From contig NZ_CP128846.1 of the NCBI RefSeq assembly GCF_030388665.1, positions 6,026,501-6,090,500 on the forward strand: a stretch of DNA of 64,000 nt, read 5' to 3'. Positions 41,051 through 49,445 of the stretch are shown one piece after another. This DNA comes from Streptomyces flavofungini (GTDB lineage Bacteria > Actinomycetota > Actinomycetes > Streptomycetales > Streptomycetaceae). The notes below the pieces were generated by a model. It did no database searches. It saw only the letters and a program-made list of their open reading frames with translations, and had not been told where the DNA came from. A program made the position numbers and the translations under genes. How positions within the stretch are numbered: the stretch's first letter is position 1; every line of letters begins with the position of its first letter.

Positions 41051-42826
41051 GTGCGACACACCCTGTCCACCCGCAACGCCGACCGCACCCGATCCAGCAC
41101 CCGCGCCCGCGACCACATCCGAGCCCGCACCCGGGCCCGCGACCGCGCCCGCGCCCGCCCGCGTGACCGCCGCACCGCCCTCGCCGCCGCCCTCCTCGCG
41201 GGCGGCCTGCTCCTCGCGGGCTGCAGCGGCGGCGGGGACGACAACGGCGACAAGCGCGCGTCGGGCAAGGAACGCGGGTCGAACGCCCTCCCCGCGCCCG
41301 CCCCGCCGCCCGACGGGGCGCAGGACTCGCGGCAGCGGGAGAACAGCTCGCACCGCGACATCGCCCCGAGCCCCGGCCACGGCCCCTCTGACATGCGCTC
41401 CACCTTCGCCCTGGACGTGGACACCGCCTCGTACGGCTTCGCCCGCCGCACCCTGGACCGGGGCCGCCTCCCCGACCCGGCGACGGTGCGCCCCGAGGAG
41501 TTCGTGAACAGCTTCCGGCAGGACTACCCGAAGCCCGCGGGCGACGGCTTCTCCGTGAGCGTGGACGGCGCCCGCACCGGCGCCGACGGCTGGTCCCTGA
41601 TGCGCGTCGGCCTCGCGACGCGCCCGGACGACGAGGAGCGCCGACGCCCGCCCGCCGCGCTCACCTTCGTGATCGACATCTCCGGCTCCATGGCCGAGCC
41701 GGGCCGCCTCGACCTGGTCAGGAAGTCCCTCGGCGTGATGACCGACCGGCTGCGCGACGACGACTCGGTCGCCCTCGTGACCTTCAGCGACCGCGCCGAG
41801 ACCGTGCTGCCCCTGACCCGTCTCGGCGACAGCCGCGACGAGGTGCACGCCGCCGTCGACGCACTGCGCCCCACCGCCTCCACGAACGTCGAGGCGGGCA
41901 TCACCACCGGCTACGACACCGCCTCACGCGGCCTGCGCGAGGGCGCCACCAACCGCGTCGTGCTGCTCTCCGACGCCCTCGCCAACACCGGTGACACCAG
42001 CGCCGACGGCATCCTGCGGCGCGTCGAGGACGCCCGCCGCGCCCACGGCATCACGCTGTTCGGCGTCGGCGTCGGCAGCGACTACGGGGACGCCCTGATG
42101 GAACGGCTCGCCGACCGAGGCGACGGCCACACCACGTACGTGGCGGACGAGGACGACGCCCGCGAGGTGTTCTGCGAGCGGCTGCCCGCGAACATCGACC
42201 TGCGCGCCCGCGACGCCAAGTCCCAGGTGTCCTTCGACCCGGAGACGGTCGAGCGGTTCCGGCTCATCGGGTACGACAACCGGCGTGTCGCCGACGACGA
42301 CTTCCGCGACGACCGCGTGGACGGTGGTGAGGTCGGGCCCGGGCACACGGTGACGGCCCTGTACGCGGTGCGCACCCGGCCCGGCGCGAGCGGCCCCGTG
42401 GCGACCGCCCGCGTCCGCTGGCTCGACCCCGAGAGCCGCGCCCCGCGCGAGGCGTCGGCGGACCTGCGCACCGGCGACCTGGACGGCACGCTGGACAAGG
42501 CGGAGCCGGGCCTCCAAGTGGCCGCCACCGCCGCGTACTTCGCCGACGGGCTGCGGGCGTACGACCGCGCCGCCGACGCCGAACCGCCCGGGGAGGGCGG
42601 CCCGGACGGCTACGGCGGACAGGGCGGTCAGGGCGGCCAGGGCGGTCAGGTCGGTCAGGGCGGTCAGGGCGAGGACCACAGCACGGCCCCGCTGCCGGGC
42701 GCCCCGGCGCCGGACCGCCTGGAGGAGTGGGCGCGCGGCCTCGCACACACGACGGGCGACAAGGACGTGAGCGAGCTGGCGGAGAGCATCAGCGAGGCGA
42801 ACGACCTGCGGGGCAGCGCCCGGTAG
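41051..42826 (+). CDS. VWA-domain lipoprotein (YfbK-like)
   Basis: 591 residues from GTG 41051. An unusual Arg-rich N-terminal extension of 41 residues (RARTRARDRARARPRDRR) precedes a lipoprotein signal, LLLAGC with Cys58. After a linker comes the vWF-A N-terminal part (TFALDVDTASYGFARRTLDRG), then a VWA domain with intact MIDAS (FVIDISGSMAEPG near 207, plus Thr and Asp further on) and a C-terminal DUF3520-like region. A Gly-Gln tract of GGQGGQ units sits near residue 520. It is probably an outer-face membrane-anchored adhesion or signalling protein. The last codons and the stop lie inside a hairpin repeat element. Confidence 0.85.
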   Translation: MRHTLSTRNADRTRSSTRARDHIRARTRARDRARARPRDRRTALAAALLAGGLLLAGCSGGGDDNGDKRASGKERGSNALPAPAPPPDGAQDSRQRENSSHRDIAPSPGHGPSDMRSTFALDVDTASYGFARRTLDRGRLPDPATVRPEEFVNSFRQDYPKPAGDGFSVSVDGARTGADGWSLMRVGLATRPDDEERRRPPAALTFVIDISGSMAEPGRLDLVRKSLGVMTDRLRDDDSVALVTFSDRAETVLPLTRLGDSRDEVHAAVDALRPTASTNVEAGITTGYDTASRGLREGATNRVVLLSDALANTGDTSADGILRRVEDARRAHGITLFGVGVGSDYGDALMERLADRGDGHTTYVADEDDAREVFCERLPANIDLRARDAKSQVSFDPETVERFRLIGYDNRRVADDDFRDDRVDGGEVGPGHTVTALYAVRTRPGASGPVATARVRWLDPESRAPREASADLRTGDLDGTLDKAEPGLQVAATAAYFADGLRAYDRAADAEPPGEGGPDGYGGQGGQGGQGGQVGQGGQGEDHSTAPLPGAPAPDRLEEWARGLAHTTGDKDVSELAESISEANDLRGSAR

Positions 42827-43022
42827 GGGGCGCGGGGAACTGTGCGGGGCAGCGCCCCGTAGGGGCGCGGGGAACTGCGCGACCAGCCACGACAAAGCCG
42901 CAGACGGGTCTGCCGGATCACCGAGCAGACGCGTCCGCGGCTTTCCCCTCCCCCGCCCCGGCAGCCCCCACGCGGCGGAGCCGCACGCCGAAACAACCCC
43001 CGCGCCCCCTAGGGGGCGCGGG
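42812..43022. repeat. nested long-hairpin element, copy 3 (degraded, duplicated arm)
   Basis: Related to the elements at 14971 and 19016. The 5' arm occurs twice in tandem (42812-42846 and 42848-42881, 36 bases apart), each with GGGGCGCGGGGAACTG. The inner stem remains as AAAGCCGCAGACG...CGTCCGCGGCTTT (42894-42944). The 3' arm (about 42995-43022) is altered and has lost the GTTCCCC part. The stop codon of the VWA gene (42824-42826) lies in the first 5' arm, and the stop of the convergent GT-C gene (43009-43011) lies in the 3' arm. Confidence 0.75.
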
Positions 43023-44829
43023 TACCGCACAACTCCCGCTCCGCCCGCACCGGGTCGTTCGGGAAGCGGAAGGACGTCCGCTCCAGGGCGCCGGCGGCGT
43101 TGCGCAGGAAACGACCCGGTGTGAGGGGGGCGCGCGTGGCGGCGCGCAGTTCGGCGAGCGGCCCGCAGGCGAGCGCGCGCCGGGCGGCGGCCACCCGCGC
43201 CGGGTCGAGCCCGGACGGCAGGTCGGCGGTGCCGCGGTCGGCGACGACCCACTCGTCGGGCAGCCACTTGTCGTGACCCACGCGCGCGTGGGCGATGCGC
43301 TGGGAGTGGGCGGCCAGGGGATAGGCGAGGCCGATGGGGTCGAGGGCGGCGCCGTCGAGGGGGACGACGGTGCCGTTGAGGCCGAGGGTGGCGTAGAAGC
43401 CGGTCACGGCGGGGGTGGCGGCGGCCACGCGGGTGCGGGAGATGAACAGGGCGCCCGCGTCGCCCCGCCCGGCCGCGCGCACCTCGCGCGCGTACGCGGC
43501 GTTCTCGCGGTAGCCGCCGAACGTGTGGTGCACGGGGTGGGCGGCGGCGTTCTGCCGGACGTACACGCCGCGTTCGTCCGCGATGCCACCGGGGCCGATC
43601 CGCCCCTCGTATCCGATCCGCAGCGCCGCCGCGCACACCACGGCCCACACGCAGACCCCCGCGGCGGCCAGTGCCCACGCGCGCGTGGCGGGCACCAGGA
43701 ACACCGGCAGGACCAGCAGGAACAGCCCCGGCAGGAACATCCGCGCGTGCATGAAGTCGCCGCCGACCTTGATGACGTACGCCCAGCAGAGCGCCCCGGC
43801 GATGACGGGCGCGAGGGCGGGAGTGAGCGCCGGGGCGAGGGGCACGCGCGCTCCGGCGCCCCCAGGCAGCCGGGTGCGCCCCGACGGCAGCACGGCCGCG
43901 ACCACGAACAGGGCGGGCACCCACAGCAGATAGGGCCCGGCGAAGTCACCGAGGTAGCCCAGACCGCGCCCCCACAGGCTCTGCGAGGCCTCCTTGGTGA
44001 CGCCGGGCAGCGGCACCAGATGCCCGTAGTACCCGATCCGGAAGATCTCGTACGCGACGGGCAGCGCCCCCGCGACACCCGCACCGGCGAGAGCGGCGCG
44101 CCGGGAGGGGCGCGCGCTCAGCCACTGCGCGCCCAGGAACACGGCGGAGACCAGCGCCAGATCGGGGCGTACGAGCGGGCCGAGCCCGAGGACGAAGGCG
44201 GTGGCGAGGGAACGGGGCCGCGCGACGAGCAGCAGCCAGGCACCGCCGAGCCAGCAGGTGGCGAGCCCCGTCTCCAGGCCGGAGGTGGCGAAGTCCCAGA
44301 CGGGCGGCAGGGCGAGCGGCACCAGGACGCCGAGGGGGAGCAGCGCCCGGCCGCCCCGCGCACCGTCACCCGGGCCGCCCGCACCGTCACCCGGGCCGCC
44401 CCGCCCGTCCCCGTCGTGCAGCCGGACCGCCCCCCACGCGGCGAGCGCGAACCCGGCCGCCGTGAGCAGCAGCCCGCCGTACACGGCGGCGGTGGCGATG
44501 TCCGCGCCCGGCAGCCCCGCGAGCACGAGCAGCCACTGCCACAGCGTCCCCGTGGACGACTCGGCGCGCTCGCCCGGGTTGAACACGGGCCCGTGCCCGG
44601 CGAGGATCTGCCGGACCGTGCGGACGTAGATGTGCCCGTCGTCGGACATCCAGCGCCGCTGGTAGCCGGCGACGAGGATCACCAGGGCGGGCGCCAGACA
44701 GAGCGCGGCCCGCAGATACGGCCGGGCGGCGGCGAGTTGGCCGCCCGGCCGCGCGGTGGCCGTCCCGGTCAGGGCGATGAGGGCGCCCAGCGTGCCGCGG
44801 CTGCGGACTGGGGTGCGTGTAGAGGTCAT
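43009..44829 (-). CDS. GT-C fold membrane glycosyltransferase, AftB-like
   Basis: The ATG at 44829 (MTSTRTPVRSRG) is taken; an in-frame extension to 45435 lacks normal composition. 606 residues. About ten hydrophobic segments with the GT-C signature after the first: RRWMSDDGHIYVRTVRQIL (Asp-Asp catalytic pair), then GPVFNPGERAESSTGTLWQ, as in mycobacterial AftB arabinofuranosyltransferases and related polyprenyl-phosphate-sugar-dependent enzymes. A repeated Gly/Asp loop (GPGDGAGGPGDGA) lies near residue 140. The C-terminal 180 residues are extracellular. Probably adds a pentose or other sugar to a cell-envelope glycan. Confidence 0.78.
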   Translation of the reverse strand: MTSTRTPVRSRGTLGALIALTGTATARPGGQLAAARPYLRAALCLAPALVILVAGYQRRWMSDDGHIYVRTVRQILAGHGPVFNPGERAESSTGTLWQWLLVLAGLPGADIATAAVYGGLLLTAAGFALAAWGAVRLHDGDGRGGPGDGAGGPGDGARGGRALLPLGVLVPLALPPVWDFATSGLETGLATCWLGGAWLLLVARPRSLATAFVLGLGPLVRPDLALVSAVFLGAQWLSARPSRRAALAGAGVAGALPVAYEIFRIGYYGHLVPLPGVTKEASQSLWGRGLGYLGDFAGPYLLWVPALFVVAAVLPSGRTRLPGGAGARVPLAPALTPALAPVIAGALCWAYVIKVGGDFMHARMFLPGLFLLVLPVFLVPATRAWALAAAGVCVWAVVCAAALRIGYEGRIGPGGIADERGVYVRQNAAAHPVHHTFGGYRENAAYAREVRAAGRGDAGALFISRTRVAAATPAVTGFYATLGLNGTVVPLDGAALDPIGLAYPLAAHSQRIAHARVGHDKWLPDEWVVADRGTADLPSGLDPARVAAARRALACGPLAELRAATRAPLTPGRFLRNAAGALERTSFRFPNDPVRAERELCGTRAP

Positions 44830-45175
44830 GCAGCGTACTTCGGCGCAGGTCAGCCGGGTCTTGAGGCGCGGGGGCCGGTGCGGCGGCCGCTCGTCGGGGT
44901 GGGTGCGTCCTTGGGGGCGGCGTCCGGAGTTCTTCTGCGCGAACCATTGAATTTCCCTTACGCGTCGGTAAGTTGACTCTTGAGTAAGCGCGGGGATCCG
45001 CCACACAGGCGTCACGTCGCGCCCCCCCACCGCACCCCGCCCCCCACCGCACCCCGCACCCCGCACCCCCGTCCCTTCGGGGCACCTCGCACCTCGCACA
45101 GCCCTCACCCCCCGCACCGCCGCACCGCCGCACCGCACCGCCGCACCCGCGCCGAGCGAACGAACGGGAGCCGTC
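44830..45175. other. divergent intergenic region with inverted repeat and C-rich tract
   Basis: 346 bases. Contains the perfect inverted repeat CTTAC-N6-GTAAG (44957-44972) and a plus-strand pyrimidine-rich tract (about 45005-45160) of CACCGC / CACCCCG words with almost no G outside CG steps. It should carry the promoters of the GT-C gene and of the acyl-CoA ligase. No gene is visible. Confidence 0.6.
44957..44972. promoter_or_regulatory. putative operator, CTTAC-N6-GTAAG
   Basis: CTTACGCGTCGGTAAG is a perfect 5-base dyad with a 6-base centre, in the gap between the GT-C gene and the fatty acyl-CoA ligase. Its form suits a dimeric repressor of the TetR type. No regulator gene is next to it. 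Confidence 0.4.
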
Positions 45176-47092
45176 ATGGGCGTACGCAAGGACCTGAAAC
45201 AGGCGCGCCGCCGCACGGACCTGGCGGATCGCGCCAAGGTCGAGACCGTCAGGGACGAACACGGTGTCGTACGGGAGGCCCGCACCCCCGCCCTCGCGGC
45301 GGCGGCCACCCGGGGCAGCGCCGCCGACATCCCCTTCACCAACGCCGCCGAGGCCCCCGACGCCGTCGTCCTGCGCCGCAAGGAGGCGGGCCGGTGGCGC
45401 CCCGTCACGGCCGCGGCCTTCGCCCGCGAGGTCACCGCGGCCGCGAAGGGCCTGATCGCGTCAGGCCTCGAACCGGGCGGCCGGGTCGCCCTGATGTCCC
45501 GTACGCGCTACGAGTGGGCGGTACTCGACTTCGCGATCTGGGCGGCCGGCGGCCAGACCGTGCCTGTCTACCCGACGTCGTCCGCCGATCAGATCGAGTG
45601 GATCGTGCGCGACTCCGGTGCCACTCTCCTCATCGCCGAGACCGCTGAGAACGCGGAGACGGCGCGCCGCGCGGTCGCGGGACACCCCGTGCCCCCGGCC
45701 GTGTCGGTCCTCGACGACGGCGCGGTGCTCGAACTGGCCGAGCGCGGCCACGCGGTGGCCGACGAGGAGGTCACCGCCCGCCGCTCGGCCCTGACACCCG
45801 ACTCCGTAGCGACCCTCTGCTACACCTCCGGTACCACCGGCAGACCCAAGGGCTGCGTCCTCACGCACGGCAATCTGCACGCCGAGGCCGCCAACACCGT
45901 CGAACTCATGCACCCGGTCTTCAAGGAGGTCACGGGCCAGACCGCGTCGACTCTCCTCTTCCTGCCGCTCGCCCACATCCTGGGCCGCTCCCTCCAGATC
46001 GCCTGCATGCTCGCGCGCATCGAACTGGGCCACTTCCCGAGCGTCAAACCGGACGAGCTCCGCCCCGAACTGCGCGCCTTCAGGCCGACGTTCGTCGTCG
46101 GCGTCCCGTACCTCTTCGAGCGGATCCACGACACCGGGCGCGCGATCGCCGAACGGATGGGCCGCGGCGCCTCGTTCGAGCGCGCGGACCGCGTCGCGGT
46201 GCGCTTCGCCGAGGCCTACCTGGCGAAGTTCCAGGGCCGGGGCCGCGGCCCGTCCCCGGGCCTCTACCTCGGCTGGGCGCTGTACGAACTCCTCGTCTAC
46301 CGCCGCGTCCGCAAAGAGGTCGGCGGCCGCCTCCGCTACGCGATCAGCGGCGGCTCCCCGCTCGACAAGCGCCTCAACCTCTTCTTCTACGCCGCCGGAA
46401 TCCTCATCTACGAGGGGTACGGCCTGACGGAGACCACCGCGGCCGCGACCATCGTGCCGCCGCTCGGCCCCCGCCCGGGCACCGTCGGCACGCCCGTGCC
46501 CGGCACGGCGATCCGCATCGCGGACGACGGCGAGGTCCTCATCAAGGGCGGCATCGTCTTCGACGCGTACTGGAACAACAAGGAAGCCACCGACGCCGTC
46601 CTCGCTGACGACTGGCTGGCGACCGGCGACCTCGGGTCCCTCGACGACGACGGCTATCTCACCATCACCGGCCGCAAGAAGGACCTCATCGTCACCTCCG
46701 GAGGCAAGAACGTCTCACCCGCCGTCCTGGAGGACCGCCTGCGCGGCCGCCCCCTGGTCGGCCAGTGCCTCGTCGTCGGCGACAACCGCCCCTACGTGGC
46801 CGCGCTCATCACCCTCGACCCGGAAGCCGTCGCCCACTGGCTCTCCGTGCGCAAGCGCCCCAAGGACACGCCCCTGTCCGAACTGTGCCACGACCCACAC
46901 CTTCTCGCGGACCTGCAGAAGGCGGTGGACTACACCAACGAGGCGGTCTCACGCGCGGAGTCCATCCGCCGCTTCGTGGTCGCCGAGGGCGAGTTCACCG
47001 AGGCGAACGGCCTGCTCACACCGTCCCTGAAGCTCAAACGATCGGCGGTGGCCGCGGCGTACGCGAAGGAGATCGAGAGGCTGTACGACTAG
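45176..47092 (+). CDS. long-chain fatty acyl-CoA ligase (AMP-forming)
   Basis: 638 residues from ATG 45176 with CGGGAG upstream. ANL superfamily motifs: LCYTSGTTGRPKGCVLTHGN (P-loop, near 216), FLPLAHILGRSLQIACM, GGSPLDKRLNLFFYAAGI, YEGYGLTETTAA (A5), WLATGDLGSLDDDGYL (A7) and RKKDLIVTSGGKNVSP (A8), with a C-terminal lysine region (SLKLKRSAV). The long insertion before GGSPL and the FACL15-type order match bacterial FadD15-like ligases. It activates long-chain fatty acids with ATP and CoA at the membrane. It stands alone. Confidence 0.92.
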   Translation: MGVRKDLKQARRRTDLADRAKVETVRDEHGVVREARTPALAAAATRGSAADIPFTNAAEAPDAVVLRRKEAGRWRPVTAAAFAREVTAAAKGLIASGLEPGGRVALMSRTRYEWAVLDFAIWAAGGQTVPVYPTSSADQIEWIVRDSGATLLIAETAENAETARRAVAGHPVPPAVSVLDDGAVLELAERGHAVADEEVTARRSALTPDSVATLCYTSGTTGRPKGCVLTHGNLHAEAANTVELMHPVFKEVTGQTASTLLFLPLAHILGRSLQIACMLARIELGHFPSVKPDELRPELRAFRPTFVVGVPYLFERIHDTGRAIAERMGRGASFERADRVAVRFAEAYLAKFQGRGRGPSPGLYLGWALYELLVYRRVRKEVGGRLRYAISGGSPLDKRLNLFFYAAGILIYEGYGLTETTAAATIVPPLGPRPGTVGTPVPGTAIRIADDGEVLIKGGIVFDAYWNNKEATDAVLADDWLATGDLGSLDDDGYLTITGRKKDLIVTSGGKNVSPAVLEDRLRGRPLVGQCLVVGDNRPYVAALITLDPEAVAHWLSVRKRPKDTPLSELCHDPHLLADLQKAVDYTNEAVSRAESIRRFVVAEGEFTEANGLLTPSLKLKRSAVAAAYAKEIERLYD

Positions 47093-47460
47093 CCGGCGGC
47101 CTGGTCCGCCGCCTGGCCCGCTGCCTGGTCCGCCGCCTGGTCCGCTGTCTCGCCCGCCGCCTGGCCCGACGGCCGGCCGTGGTAGCGCGCCGCCGCCTCC
47201 GACTCCTGGGCGAGGTGGCGGAGCGCCAGCAGGGCCGGTTCGAGGAGGTAGGCCTGGAATCAGGTCCGGTAGGCCTGGAAACAGATCCGCACCGCACCGG
47301 GGGCCCTCGCCGCGGCGCCTGAGGGAAAGAGCGACAACGGCACAGAGCAGCCCCTGACGCGCCCCGGCCTTACCTCACGGGTAATTGCCGCACTCCACCC
47401 GCCGAACGAGTCTGGAACCGCCCTGAACAGGGCGGAAAACCGAGCGGGAGGAACCGAAAG
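47093..47460. other. intergenic region with tandem repeats
   Basis: 368 bases with no credible gene. It begins with a run of 12-base repeats after the ligase stop (47101-47172). Near 47250-47290 there is a short duplication of GGTAGGCCTGGAA. The promoter of the membrane protein at 47461 must lie in the last 150 bases, which end with GGGAGGA as its ribosome binding site. Confidence 0.6.
47101..47172. repeat. 12-base tandem repeat, six units
   Basis: Six consecutive 12-base units with consensus CTGGTCCGCCGC (variants CTGGCCCGCTGC, CTCGCCCGCCGC), directly after the acyl-CoA ligase stop codon at 47092. The period is a multiple of three, and one reverse frame reads as repeated Arg-rich words, but the tract is outside any supported gene. 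Confidence 0.85.
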
Positions 47461-47982
47461 ATGACATCGGCGAACTACTCCGGACCCCTCACGACGACCG
47501 GCGCGGCGCGGTCGGGCGACGGCGCGGCGCGGTCGAGCCACGGCGCGGCGCGGTCGAGCCACGGCGCGGCGCAGGGGGGCCGCGACGACTCCCTGGCCCG
47601 TCTGACCCTGAAACTGGACGCGGCCGTCACGGGCCCCAACGGCCTCGCCTACCTGGCCCTGGCCCAGTTCCTCGACTCCTTCCTCGGCCTCGACGCGGCA
47701 CTCCTCTACCCCGTGGGTGCCTTCCTCCTGCTCTACGCGGCAGCCGTCCAGTTCACGGCAACCCGCCCCCGAGTGGCCCGCCCCGCCCTCGCGGCCATCA
47801 TCACCGCGAACCTCCTCTGGACCGTCCTCAGCCTCACCCTCGCCGCCACGGACGCCCTGTCGGCCACGACGGCGGGGACGGTGTGGGTCGTCCTGCAGGG
47901 GCTGGTGGTGGCGGGATTCGCGGGGGTGCAGTGGGTGGCTCTGGGGAGGCTGCGGCACACCGGCTCGGGGAGCGCGGGCTGA
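47461..47982 (+). CDS. integral membrane protein with GAARSSH repeats
   Basis: 173 residues from ATG 47461 after GGGAGGA. An N-terminal cytoplasmic segment of about 48 residues holds heptad repeats (GAARSGD, GAARSSH, GAARSSH, GAAQGGR) encoded by near-identical 21-base units. Four hydrophobic segments follow (GLAYLALAQFLDSFLGLDAALLY, VGAFLLLYAAAVQFTA, LAAIITANLLWTVLSLTLAA and VWVVLQGLVVAGFAGVQWVAL-type). It resembles small streptomycete membrane proteins of unknown function. No partner is evident. Confidence 0.72.
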   Translation: MTSANYSGPLTTTGAARSGDGAARSSHGAARSSHGAAQGGRDDSLARLTLKLDAAVTGPNGLAYLALAQFLDSFLGLDAALLYPVGAFLLLYAAAVQFTATRPRVARPALAAIITANLLWTVLSLTLAATDALSATTAGTVWVVLQGLVVAGFAGVQWVALGRLRHTGSGSAG

Positions 47983-48159
47983 GTACGGACTGAGCCCGTA
48001 CTCAAACACCGGCTTTACCAGCGGAAACTGCGGCAAGTCGATCGCGGCGCTGGTGCACGGAAGCCACCGCGGCCACTGCCTCACTGCCTGTACTCGCTAC
48101 ACCCTGATGTTCGGCGAACAGGCCGCCCCGGACTGCACTGGGAGGCACGCCGGGTCTGT

Positions 48160-48648
48160 GTGCCGCAGGCCGTCCGCGCCGACGTGGCGGCTCTGCGCGG
48201 GGAAGTCATCCGCACTCTCGGCGTGCTGCGGGACACGGGTGTGGCGGTGCGCACCCCGTGGACGGTCCACGACACGCTGGCCTCCGGGCGTTCGGGCACA
48301 CGGTCGAACGACACGGAGTGGTGGCTGCCGCTTGCGAAGTCCACGCGCCCCGAGGCGGTCCGTCTCGGCGTCGCGCTGAAGTCCGTTCGCTTCCCGTGCT
48401 CGCGTACCGATGAAGTCAGTTCCCGGTCAGCGGGTTTGTGGGCGGCCACGGTCGCCGCTGCCGACAGACGGTATCTGGCGTGGCAGCGGCAGGAGGAGCA
48501 GCAGCTCGACAACCCCGGAGAGGTGATGGCCGCGATGAAGCGCAGGGTCGCCGCGGCCCGCGAACTTCCCAAGGAGCGGCAAGCGGCTCGGTACGCGAGC
48601 GAGTTGGTCAGGGCGTGCGCGGACACCGACCAGCACACCCCGTCATGA
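48160..48648 (+). CDS. hypothetical protein, possibly N-terminally truncated
   Basis: GTG at 48160, 14 bases after GGGAGG. 162 residues. It reads as a soluble protein (VRADVAALRGEVIRTLGVLR, NDTEWWLPLAKSTRPEAVRLGVAL, QEEQQLDNPGEVMAAMKRRV, SELVRACADTD) with normal codon use. I do not recognise a family. The same frame is open and protein-like for about 35 codons upstream (LYSLHPDVRRTGRPGLHWEA), without a good start, so the gene may have lost its 5' end. Its stop overlaps the next ORF by four bases (ATGA), which suggests an old operon with the decayed transporter. Confidence 0.6.
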   Translation: MPQAVRADVAALRGEVIRTLGVLRDTGVAVRTPWTVHDTLASGRSGTRSNDTEWWLPLAKSTRPEAVRLGVALKSVRFPCSRTDEVSSRSAGLWAATVAAADRRYLAWQRQEEQQLDNPGEVMAAMKRRVAAARELPKERQAARYASELVRACADTDQHTPS

Positions 48649-49166
48649 ACTGGTGGTTCGAGGCCCGGCGGGTCTGGCCCGTGCTGGTGCCGTGCCTGGC
48701 GGCCCCTGCCGTTCTCGTCGCCGGATTGCACGGTGTCGTGGTGGAGTTCCCCTCACCCCTGACCGGCGGGTCCAACGACTTCCTGGTCGTGCTGCTCGCC
48801 CCGCTGCTCGAAGAAGCCCTCCAAGGAATCCCTCCGAGGAAGCCCTCCGAGGAAGCCCTCGTCAGGAAGTCCTCTGCAGGAAGTCCTCGCCAGCAAAGAC
48901 GTTCCGTCATGCCGATCCAGCTCGAAGCCTGCACGTTCGCCTACGGCCGCAGGAAGCCACCGGTCCTCGGCCGGCTGACCCACACCGTCCCTGACGGCTT
49001 CACGGTCCTTCTCGGCCCCACCGGCGCCGGGCAGCCGACTCTGCTCAAGCTGGCCGCCGGGGTGACCCGCCCCTCGGCGGGCCGGGTGCGCTTGGGCGGC
49101 CGAGGATCCCACACGCGGGATACCGGCAGCGGGTCGCCTGGATGCCGCAGGCCATCACTGCCATGA
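48645..49166 (+). CDS. chimeric ORF: truncated membrane protein joined to degenerate ABC ATPase
   Basis: ATG at 48645 overlaps the preceding stop. Residues 1-55 look like the start of a membrane protein (MNWWFEARRVWPVLVPCLA, then LVVLLAPLL). Residues 56-88 are translated from a run of imperfect GAAGCCCTC / GGAAGTCCTC repeats. From residue 89 (ATG 48909) an ABC ATPase N-terminus follows: MPIQLEACTFAYGRRKPPVL, then LLGPTGAGQPTLLKLAAG in which the Walker A lysine-serine is replaced by Gln-Pro. It ends at 49166 after a frameshift. It is unlikely to be a working protein. Confidence 0.5.
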   Translation: MNWWFEARRVWPVLVPCLAAPAVLVAGLHGVVVEFPSPLTGGSNDFLVVLLAPLLEEALQGIPPRKPSEEALVRKSSAGSPRQQRRSVMPIQLEACTFAYGRRKPPVLGRLTHTVPDGFTVLLGPTGAGQPTLLKLAAGVTRPSAGRVRLGGRGSHTRDTGSGSPGCRRPSLP

Positions 49167-49285
49167 CCGGCCTCACCGCCCGCGAACAAGTCGCCTGCAC
49201 GGGCTGGCTCAAGGGCATGAGACGCACCGACGCCTGGACCGCCGCCCACCCCGCCATGTCCGGCCAGGCCGTGTGGCGCACTTCA
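48909..49285 (+). pseudogene. ABC transporter ATPase remnant
   Basis: The N-terminal third of an ABC ATPase. The first frame ends RPSAGRVRLGG at about 49105. The second frame then resumes with GYRQRVAWMPQAITAMTGLTAREQVA and TGWLKGMRRTDAWTAA, which is the normal continuation (Q-loop and helical region). A frameshift near 49105-49115, a broken Walker A (GAGQPT) and loss of everything after the Q-loop region show decay. The remnant stops about 85 bases before the tRNA gene. Confidence 0.72.
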
Positions 49286-49369
49286 CGGGAGGGTGGGGGA
49301 GGGGAGGAGCCGGGAGCGAGGCCGGAAACGCGCGGGAGCGGTGGACGAATCCGCCGCCCACATGCTGTG

Positions 49370-49445
49370 TGGCGCCCCCGGCAGGACTCGAACCTGCGGC
49401 CAAGTGCTTAGAAGGCACCTGCTCTATCCACTGAGCTACGGGGGC
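49370..49445 (-). tRNA. tRNA-Arg (UCU anticodon), CCA encoded
   Basis: Read on the minus strand, a full cloverleaf: acceptor GCCCCCG pairs with CGGGGGC, discriminator G and genomic CCA; D-arm GCTC..GAGC; anticodon stem GGTGC / GCACT around loop CT-TCT-AA, giving anticodon UCU for AGA codons; T-arm GCAGG-TTCGAGT-CCTGC. AGA is very rare in a genome of this GC content, so it should be a minor isoacceptor. tRNA genes of this kind are frequent integration sites, and the adjacent decayed genes fit that. Confidence 0.95.

Noticed and set aside
43009..45435. An 808-codon minus-strand frame extending the GT-C gene upstream
   Set aside because: The part beyond 44829 has a biased, non-protein composition and lacks a ribosome binding site; the ATG at 44829 starts a normal GT-C protein.
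48000..49445. Integrated element with an intact attachment site at tRNA-Arg
   Set aside because: No integrase or second copy of the tRNA end was seen; only gene decay is supported.
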